From the NCBI GenBank assembly GCA_965153355.1, contig OZ231128.1, forward strand, positions 43,214,001 to 43,278,000: 64,000 bases of DNA, written 5' to 3'. The translations under genes were made by a program, and so were the position numbers. Below the pieces are notes generated by a model that was given only the letters and a program-made list of their open reading frames with translations, did not search any database and was not told where the DNA came from. This DNA is from Flaccisagitta enflata. Its lineage: Eukaryota; Chaetognatha; Sagittoidea; Aphragmophora. Below, one piece after another: positions 57,293 through 64,000 of this stretch; position 1 is the stretch's first letter, and each line of letters opens with the position of its first letter.

Positions 57293-57384
57293 TTTTAAAG
57301 AAAAAAACAAAGAGTCTTTCTTTTTTTCATATAGATATCAGCAAAAGTTATTCCTAAGTATGAATACATAGCTTAGAGCGGGAT

Positions 57385-57470
57385 GATGGCGTGCCAATGG
57401 CGTACCAATGGCGTGCCAAAGGCGTGCCAATGGCGCGTGCCAAGTGTGCCAATGGCGCGTGCCACTATTA
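57385..57470 (+). repeat. GGCGTGCCAAT minisatellite
   Basis: About seven units of period 11-12 bp with variants GGCGTACCAAT and GGCGCGTGCCAA. Confidence 0.85.
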
Positions 57471-57884
57471 AGCGGAAAAAGCCCTAACATTGCGCCGTGC
57501 AGCAGGGGCGGGCAGATCACGCGATGAACATTTTTGAGTGCTAATGGCTCTTCGTTATTTAGTTGCAGTTTTATTTTTTCCGGGCGCTCCCGACTTTTCT
57601 TGATTTTGCCTTTTGTTTAAATTTCATTCACCTTTGAAAGACGTCTTCTCAGAATTCAATACTTCACGTGAAAAGGCCTATTGGGCACTTTCTTACTAAG
57701 AATTGTACTGGGTTCATTCTCCAAGTGGAACAAAAACTCGCGTAAAGAAGCGAGCCAGCATGAATATGAAATATGTGACCGCGCAGTACTTTGGAAGATA
57801 TTGTGAAAACCTAGAAATGAGCTGAAAGGTCCTATAATGTTCCCGATTGCAATATTATTCTTTTAAATTCATTTATTCATTTCT
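57471..57884. other. No gene seen
   Basis: Average-complexity sequence. No element terminus or exon recognised. Confidence 0.35.
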
Positions 57885-57943
57885 CTTTCTTTCTGTCTTT
57901 CTGTCTTTCTTTCTTTCTTTCTGTCTTTCTGTCTTTCTTTCTT

Positions 57944-58006
<63 letters not shown>

Positions 58007-58027
58007 TTCTTTCTTTCTTTCTTTCCG

Positions 58028-58090
<63 letters not shown>

Positions 58091-58091
58091 C

Positions 58092-58151
<60 letters not shown>

Positions 58152-58163
58152 TCCGTCTTTCTG

Positions 58164-58227
<64 letters not shown>

Positions 58228-58228
58228 T
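57885..58228 (+). repeat. (CTTT)n / (CTGT)n microsatellite
   Basis: About 340 bp of CTTT with a CTGT block at 57945-58005. The 352-codon minus-strand frame crossing it (poly KER, then poly D) is an artefact. Confidence 0.96.
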
Positions 58229-58231
58229 TCC

Positions 58232-58312
58232 TTTTTAGATGCGTCCTCGCATCTCTATAACTGGCCGTGTCCGTCCGTCCGTCGGTTGGTCGGTTGGTTA
58301 TGCATTCATCAA
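58232..58312 (-). mobile_element. 3' end of ATGCG hairpin subfamily
   Basis: AGATGCGTCCTCGCATCTCT, ATAACTGGCCGTGTCCGTCC and GGTTGGTCGGTTGGTTATGC. The rest is replaced by the ATC repeat. Confidence 0.6.
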
Positions 58313-58344
58313 TATCGTGAAATTCATTGTAATTTCGATATAAA

Positions 58345-58618
58345 AATGCATCGTAATCATCATAATCGTCATCATTGACATCATCATCACCATTGTCATC
58401 GTCATTATTGTCGTCATCATCGTCGTCATCATCACCATTATCGTCATCATCACCGTCATCGTCATCATCACCAACATTGTCATCGTCGTCATCATCATCG
58501 TCGTCGTCATCATCATAGTCATCATCGTCGTTATCATCGTAGTTATCATCTTCGTCATCATCGTCGTCATCACCATCGTCGTCGTCATTGTCATCATCAG
58601 CATCATCAGCATCGTCAT
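58345..58618 (+). repeat. (ATC/GTC)n degenerate trinucleotide repeat
   Basis: TCATCATCGTCGTCATCATC-type array of about 270 bp. All frames give poly-D, poly-M/T or poly-S peptides. Confidence 0.93.
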
Positions 58619-58629
58619 GTAATACCATA

Positions 58630-58758
58630 CTTATAAAGTGTGACTGTATAAAGTGAGACCGTATAAAATTAGACCATGAAAGATAAGACCATATGAAGTA
58701 AGAACCTATACAGTAAGACCATATGAAATAAGACCATATAAACCAAGACCGTATAGAG
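58630..58758 (+). repeat. AGACCATATGAAATA-type short tandem repeat
   Basis: About seven degenerate units of 17-18 bp (AAGACCATATGAAGTA, GAGACCGTATAAAATT). Confidence 0.7.
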
Positions 58759-58889
58759 AACAAGGCCGGATACACGGCCATCAGTTGCGGACGGGTGGGT
58801 AGGGGCGGAAATGCGCGTTTTCCCACTTTTCGACTCGTGCTGACGGACGGACGAACGGACGGACGGACGGACAAAGCCTCTTGTAGAGA
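58759..58889 (+). mobile_element. Helentron-like class A, 3' hairpin deleted
   Basis: AACAAGGCCGGATACACGGC, CAGTTGCGGACGGGTGGGTA, TTTCGACTCGTGCTGACGG, GGACGGACGGACAAAGCC and TCTTGTAGAG, then it breaks off exactly where the hairpin should start. Confidence 0.75.
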
Positions 58890-59148
58890 AAAGAACCGCC
58901 GATCGCAAAGGCTGAATATTTTACACGACACACACGTTTACAATGGGCTGTATAAACCAAGACCAGATGCATCTTTGGCCTATTGGGCCTTGTTTTCCCC
59001 TTTCTCTTTCTTTCATCCCTCGGTAGGTTACACTTTCAGAGCAAGATAGATCTGTTTTTTTTTATTGTACAAAATTTGTGTATTCATGCATTCCTTCATT
59101 TATTCACCACTTTAATGATGTGTCTATCATTATCAAATGAATCGTTTT

Positions 59149-59450
59149 TAAGTCGCGTGCAAGCGACTCTACACGCTCCTCTTTCGGTTCATCCGTACAC
59201 TCCATCCATCGGTCACATTGTCAAATTAGGGATTTTTAGTTGCGTGCACGCGACTCTACAACCCGCTTTGTTCGTCCGTCCGTCCATCGGTTGGTCGGTC
59301 AATTGGTCCCCATTTTACTTTTTTGGGCAGCGGCCCCAAAAGGCCGATGTCCTGTAGGACATAGGGGTGAATTTCCAGACGTCCGTCCGTACGTCCGTAC
59401 CTTGTGTGAATCATTGTCTAACGGAGCTTGCGACTGTTGGTCTGTTTAGC
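59149..59450 (-). mobile_element. Two Helentron-like 3' ends in tandem, the second of class D
   Basis: AAGTCGCGTGCAAGCGACTC at 59149, and AGTTGCGTGCACGCGACTCT at 59236. The second is followed by TTTTGGGCAGCGGCCCCAAA at 59322 and CGTCCGTCCGTACGTCCG. No 5' terminus recognised. Confidence 0.65.
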
Positions 59451-60060
59451 TTGTTAGGTTTCAATCATGCAACTCATGTACGAGGTGGTGATTGAGTCTA
59501 AAGTTTGACAACGCGCGTTTGAGAATCGAGATATTGTGGGTGTTTGACTGTGTACGTGCGTGGGCCACTCGGTCGCTTGCTATGTTCGTTCACTAACACA
59601 GTTCACTCAGCTCTGCTTACTCGCTTCGCAACGCTCCGCTTCGCTACACTCGCTTTGCTCTGTTCATGAGCTCACTCACTTTGCGTTTTTGATCGTCACT
59701 TGTCGTGAAGCAAGGTTTTGGGGCCATGTCTTATTGATATTGATTCATTTTGGTTTGTATATATTGGTTTGGTTCATATCTCAGGTAGGTATTTGGTCAT
59801 TTCTAATCCTTTCTTTTCAGGTTTGATTATTTAGATTTGGTATTTTGATGATTATTTTGATGTCTTTTGTCTGTCTGAACTGTCCTCATGTCTGTCCCAT
59901 TTGATTATTGTCTGTCCGTATTGATTTATTCTCGATTTAGTTTCGGTTTATTCGCGTCCTTTGCTTTAATTCGCTTTACCTACGAAGAGGCCTTTTGTTT
60001 ACGGTAGATTTGAGCGGGCCTTATGTTTAGGCGATTTTGGCGGCGGAATTCAGCGCCCTC
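59451..60060. other. Non-coding sequence with GAGTGAG-type repeat copy
   Basis: CCACTCGGTCGCTTGCTATG..CTCGCTTTGCTCTG at 59570-59680 is the opposite-orientation relative of 9380-9520. T-rich to 60000. It may include sequence outside the LTR retrotransposon. Confidence 0.4.
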
Positions 60061-60628
60061 TGTTGACCACTTTTAGAATTAGTCGAGAGCTGCCAAATTC
60101 CCTTCCGCATTATTCATTCACGATAGATTCTCCTGCGAATTTATTACGATTTATTTGCTCCGGATTTACTAAATTGGATTGTTACTCTCATACTTTGCCT
60201 CTGATTTTGGGAGAACTCTGGATATTTTCTTTACCGTCTCAGCGCATAACCAAGGTAACTTTGGGCCTCCTTTACATATTAGATTCATTTTCATGTTACA
60301 TTCTTAGAGTCTTAAAGCATCTGGCCTAACTATATAGCTTTTGTGTCTCTGTCTAAATTCCATTATTATCTGTCCTTTACAGTTCAAACTACGTTGCTTT
60401 TGGATATCTTCTTCTAATAAAGAATTCATTTGGAAAAGATTTCGCTGTATTTATTAGAAGACATAAGCAAGCAGTCAAGGACTCAGCGCGAACGCTAAAG
60501 CAGGAGCATAATAGGGCATTAGAAATATACTGAGGTTGCTCAGTAACAGTTTGAACTTGATGATATCGCGCGCTCTTTTTATGCTCTTGCTTAATTGCGT
60601 TTGGAAACGTCAAAGACTTCGTCTCCGT
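60061..60628 (+). mobile_element. Candidate 5' LTR of a BEL/Pao-like retrotransposon
   Basis: Begins TGTTGACC, a plausible LTR start (TG..). It has an AATAAA at 60416-60421 and lies upstream of the Gag frame at a suitable distance. A splice-donor-like G|GTGAGTATT follows at 60631. The 3' LTR is outside the window and no convincing primer-binding site was identified, so both limits are provisional. Confidence 0.35.
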
Positions 60629-61019
60629 GGGTGAGTATTCGACGAGTACAATTCTCAGATTTATCTACCGATCCGAATTTAGGACCGCGCCCCTCTCGCG
60701 ACGGGCGCCGGTCCATTGCTAATTCTCGCTAAATTACGTTCCGTGCTTTTCCTCCGGGAAGAGCTTCGGCCGTCAGATAGGATTTATAAGAGTTAGAAAC
60801 TGCGTTGTTAGAAACTTGTTCATCTAAGGGTCACGCCCGTCCGATAATTAGTCCTCGCGCCCATCCCTTAGGAGGGGCGCCGTGTCCAGGAAGAACAGAA
60901 TTTAGTATCTTAGGCGTCAGTTAGGCCTCGGTACGCGAGCCTTCTTGACCCAAGATCTTTGGCCTGAACTATTTAAGGATCTCAACCCCCTGATCGACTT
61001 TAGTTAAAAAGAAATTATC
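60629..61019 (+). other. Retrotransposon leader with two GC-rich inverted repeats
   Basis: Untranslated region before the Gag ATG. GACCGCGCCC..GGGCGCCGGTC at 60683-60713 and GCGCCC..GGGGCGC at about 60857-60882 can each fold into a hairpin. Both carry the GGGCGCC/GGGGCGCC motif, a sharp local GC rise. Confidence 0.5.
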
Positions 61020-64000
61020 ATGGCAGAAGGGGGCTTACCCCCTGACGCGCCCAGGGGCCTACCCCCGGGGTGTGCCATGTATTATGACGTTGCTGCCCGT
61101 TTTGATAGCCGTCACGCCCGTAAGCTGATAAAAGAGTCTACAGCCCTTATTCAAAAATTCGTTCAAGCCTTTGGCATGGGCCGAGACCATCCAGACCAGG
61201 AATTTAAGGTTCAGGCCAATGACCTTAGGTCTCAGTTAACAGTACAGAAGTTAGCCATTTCTGAGATCTGTGATAAATTTACCATCATTGCAGACAGGGA
61301 TAGTTTGATCAGTATAATTGGTCGGATGCAGATGTCACTAGACTCCCATCCACCTTTTGAATTTCCACCAGTCATAGAAATTGACCCACAAATCGCTGGT
61401 ACATTCCTTAACAGGATCAATCGAGACGCTGGACCAGTCCTTCCTCCGTTTCCCCTCGATTTGCGAGTAGCGCCGCTCAATCGGATCAGCCTACTAGAAA
61501 CGACGCCGCCGGCTGTAGGTCCGCTTCCGCCGAGGGAGCCGTTCGTAGGACCACTGCCGCCGCCGTTACTTTCCGCACCGACAGGACCAACCGCTTCCCC
61601 GGCGCTTCCCGCGCCGCCCGCGCGCCCTGCACTCCCGGCGCCGGAAGCATCATCTACAGCGCCCATCGCGACGACGCCGGCGGCTGCTGGAACGGCGCCT
61701 CAACCTCAACTAGCCTTAATAGCCTTCAGTGAGACGTCGAGGGCGCCGTCCGTGATAGACGATGAAACGACGCGCGAAAGGGCGCCGCCGGAAAGCGGTA
61801 ACAGCGCCGGACGCCGCGAAATTCCATCTCGATCTAATGCAACATCCTTAGTCTCCGGGATGACCGACCATACCTCGTTAGTCTCCTCATCAACGGCCTC
61901 TAACCGGACTAACTTCGATCAGCCCGCTATGGACGAGAGCCCGCCGGCCACCGCCAACGCCGGAAATGCCACCTCGATTCTACGTGTTAGGTATGACTCA
62001 ATTCACAGAAAGAAGGGTAGGCTTGAAAGAAGGGTTCAAAGATATGAGGAGGAAATGACTAGGATATCTGAACAAGCACATAATACCAGCTTGCAGTCAA
62101 TAGGCAGACATGTAAACGCTGCCGTGGGCGAACTAAGCGATCTGCTCCAACATCCACTCGGTGGAGCAGCCTTAGCACCAATCGGTCCAACCCGTACAGA
62201 AACCTGGTTAGATACTCAAAATGACCCTAATCAGGCAGCGGTCAGACCGACCGACTCAATTTCCTCTTGCTCGAGAAATACGGACCGTAATGACAGACCA
62301 CCTCGATCTCGATCCTCTAGACATGACAGAAATCAATCCTCTAATCCCCCGATTCCCATTAACCAAAATAACCAGTCTCAAGTGGGTCATTCCGGTGATC
62401 AGTCTATCACCCCAGTTGTTAGACAAGACAATACCCCTCAGAGTCAATTTAACCATGACCCCGATCAAACCTACCCAGCTCCAATTCAGGGTCAAAATCA
62501 GAACATTCAATCGTCACCCTCAAATCAGACCCGGTCGGGTCAGCCCGATCAGGTCGGGTCAGGTCGGGTCAGGTCAGGTCAGGTCAGATCGGGTCAGCCC
62601 GATCATCATTCATCAGATTCGGGCAGCTCAACCATCACGGCTAGTACTGTTAGGCGTGGGGCCCAATCAGGAATAAATGGACCCATTAATCATCCAATTA
62701 ACCCCAGGGCAGGTCAGCCTAACTCTCTCTTCCACCCGACTGGAGGATTCACGGCAGCGACAGGCTCGCCTGCAGCCTGTACCAGCACCGTGAATCCCCC
62801 AGTCACCCAGATACCCCCATCAGGTCAAACATTTCCCTGGCCTAATCCTCAGTTTATATGGCCTTATTTTGACCCGAGGTTCCAAATGCCCCCGCCCTCA
62901 TTGCCCATTTACCCGACTGTAAATCCAGTTGGACCGATTAATCCTCAATCTAATTCGGTCCCACAGGCGATGACCGCACCGGCAAACCCGATTCCAGCGG
63001 TGGCGAATCCTACATCAGCCGCTGCCGCGAACTCGATCCCCGCGGCGGCGCCCACGCTCCCGTCAACCACAAATCCTCCACCCGTTGCAACAAATCCAAC
63101 GCCATTAGATCGGACACCATTATCCGACGACGACGAAGATTTCCAATCGACGGTTACTAGTCCTGGGGACCAAAATAACTCCCAACGATCACCAGCAGGT
63201 GCGGTTAACAACCCCTCAAATGTGATTAACAGCCAGCCAGTCACAGTTAACAGTCAATCAAGCACAGTTAACAATCAGTCAGGCACCGTTAACAGTCAGT
63301 CAGACACAGTTAACAATCAATCGAACACAGTTAACAGTTCGTCAGGTGCTGCTAATGGTGTGCCAGACCCGGCTAAAGATGCTGCTGTACAGTTACTATT
63401 AATTCAAACTGCTGGTAATGCTAGGGATTATTTGAAATCCAACCGACTGCCCATCGATCAGAGGTTTGACGGGAATCATAATGTAGATTTCGAATCCACC
63501 CTGCTTAGATTTAAGAGAGTTACTGAGGAATCAAAAGTAGCCCCCCAGGAACAGTGTTATGAATTAAAGCACTATTTTAGCGGCGACGCCGCTAAAATAT
63601 GTGAACTCTATGAGGGAGAGGGGGACCCCAAAGAGAATCTACAAAAAGCAATCCGTCACCTCAAACAGGAGTATGGGTATCATGCCCAGTCAGCTCAAGC
63701 CATAATAGATCGTCTCTTAACAGGAGCAGCTATTAAACAGGAGGATACAGCAGCCTTTAAAAAGTTTAGGATCAACCTAGAAGGGGAGGTCACTAAGGCT
63801 AAAGCCTCAGGAAGGGCTAATTCCTTTGATAACGCTGACACTATAAACAAGATAATTAGGAAAAAACTTCCATTTGTAAAAAATCGATGGGCAGTCGAAA
63901 GGGGTAAACAAGTCATGGGTGTTGAACCTGAAAATGCGGAACCTGAACCCCGTTTTGATGATTTCCTAACTTTCCTCAGGTCACAAAATTTCATCTCGGA
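61020..64000 (+). CDS. BEL/Pao-like retrotransposon Gag (3' end outside window)
   Basis: A single open frame of 993 codons from ATG 61020 to the window edge, with no stop. Residues 1-150: mostly helical N-terminus (RFDSRHARKLIKESTALIQK). Residues 155-320: Pro/Ala/Thr-rich. About 325-350: basic, coiled-coil-like RKKGRLERRVQRYEEEM. About 400-735: low-complexity Q/N/P/S. About 736-778: a TVNSQSST-type octapeptide repeat. About 800-975: RFDGNHNVDFESTLLRFKRV, then YELKHYFSGDAAKICELYEG and LQKAIRHLKQEYG, then LPFVKNRWAVERG. The last block matches the layout of the BEL/Pao Gag core (DUF1759 type: F-x-G, L..Y/L..GxA, L...YG). The N-terminal half is unusually long. Protease, RT, RNase H and integrase would lie to the right. 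Confidence 0.75.
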   Translation, partial: MAEGGLPPDAPRGLPPGCAMYYDVAARFDSRHARKLIKESTALIQKFVQAFGMGRDHPDQEFKVQANDLRSQLTVQKLAISEICDKFTIIADRDSLISIIGRMQMSLDSHPPFEFPPVIEIDPQIAGTFLNRINRDAGPVLPPFPLDLRVAPLNRISLLETTPPAVGPLPPREPFVGPLPPPLLSAPTGPTASPALPAPPARPALPAPEASSTAPIATTPAAAGTAPQPQLALIAFSETSRAPSVIDDETTRERAPPESGNSAGRREIPSRSNATSLVSGMTDHTSLVSSSTASNRTNFDQPAMDESPPATANAGNATSILRVRYDSIHRKKGRLERRVQRYEEEMTRISEQAHNTSLQSIGRHVNAAVGELSDLLQHPLGGAALAPIGPTRTETWLDTQNDPNQAAVRPTDSISSCSRNTDRNDRPPRSRSSRHDRNQSSNPPIPINQNNQSQVGHSGDQSITPVVRQDNTPQSQFNHDPDQTYPAPIQGQNQNIQSSPSNQTRSGQPDQVGSGRVRSGQVRSGQPDHHSSDSGSSTITASTVRRGAQSGINGPINHPINPRAGQPNSLFHPTGGFTAATGSPAACTSTVNPPVTQIPPSGQTFPWPNPQFIWPYFDPRFQMPPPSLPIYPTVNPVGPINPQSNSVPQAMTAPANPIPAVANPTSAAAANSIPAAAPTLPSTTNPPPVATNPTPLDRTPLSDDDEDFQSTVTSPGDQNNSQRSPAGAVNNPSNVINSQPVTVNSQSSTVNNQSGTVNSQSDTVNNQSNTVNSSSGAANGVPDPAKDAAVQLLLIQTAGNARDYLKSNRLPIDQRFDGNHNVDFESTLLRFKRVTEESKVAPQEQCYELKHYFSGDAAKICELYEGEGDPKENLQKAIRHLKQEYGYHAQSAQAIIDRLLTGAAIKQEDTAAFKKFRINLEGEVTKAKASGRANSFDNADTINKIIRKKLPFVKNRWAVERGKQVMGVEPENAEPEPRFDDFLTFLRSQNFIS

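Noticed and set aside
57873-58931. 352-codon minus-strand frame
   Set aside because: Consists of CTTT, CTGT and ATC repeat translation joined to fragments of two Helentron-like elements.
61232-62676. Open frames of 84-151 codons on both strands within 61.2-62.7 kb
   Set aside because: They are shadows of the long Gag frame that starts at 61020, whose composition (GC-rich, Pro/Ala codons) opens other frames.

Overview
This is a gene-poor, repeat-saturated window from a metazoan nuclear genome. The evidence is three spliced exons of a cytosolic-type alanyl-tRNA synthetase with GT..AG introns, a BEL/Pao-type retrotransposon Gag, dozens of short non-autonomous DNA transposons, and very abundant microsatellites (GT, CT, AAC, CTTT). 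There is no bacterial gene organisation. The style suggests an invertebrate, but nothing seen here fixes the phylum.

Layout. 1-7408: three consecutive AlaRS exons (301-547, 788-1018, 7191-7408) on the plus strand, with a 240 bp and a 6.2 kb intron. The 5' exons lie left of the window. No later exon was found, so 7409 to the window end is either one giant intron (more than 56 kb) or a rearranged or misjoined locus. 7409-18350: dispersed repeats, a 1.0 kb TA-flanked MITE (14212-15223), two fold-back elements and minisatellites. 18357-25827: a diverged inverted duplication with two 3.5 kb arms and a 472 bp spacer. Each arm carries the same repeats and the same short open frame with a signal-peptide-like start. 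25828-45200: nested MITEs, two copies of a composite element whose hairpin-ended core sits in opposite orientations relative to its host repeat, a direct duplication at 34.4-37.1 kb, and long microsatellites. 45300-59450: more of the same families. About 60060-64000: 5' part of a BEL/Pao-like LTR retrotransposon, with a candidate LTR, a structured leader and a 993-codon Gag frame that runs off the end.

The dominant theme is one superfamily of short elements (class A about 150-230 bp; classes B, C and D with expandable interiors). They start AACAAGGCC and end in a hairpin of the type AGTCGCGTGCACGCGACT followed by AAAA. A short motif about 26 bp from the 5' end is the inverted repeat of the 3' hairpin arm. 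This is the architecture known for Helentron-associated non-autonomous elements (HINE/DINE-1): subterminal inverted repeats, a 3'-terminal hairpin and an internal short-repeat array. The three arm sequences vary together between copies, which I regard as the most interesting signal in the window. Many of the microsatellites and minisatellites lie inside these elements. No Rep/helicase gene is present, so any autonomous partner must be elsewhere.

There is no operon or cooperating gene set. AlaRS is the only recognised host gene; the rest is mobile DNA that has landed in or next to it, often nested.
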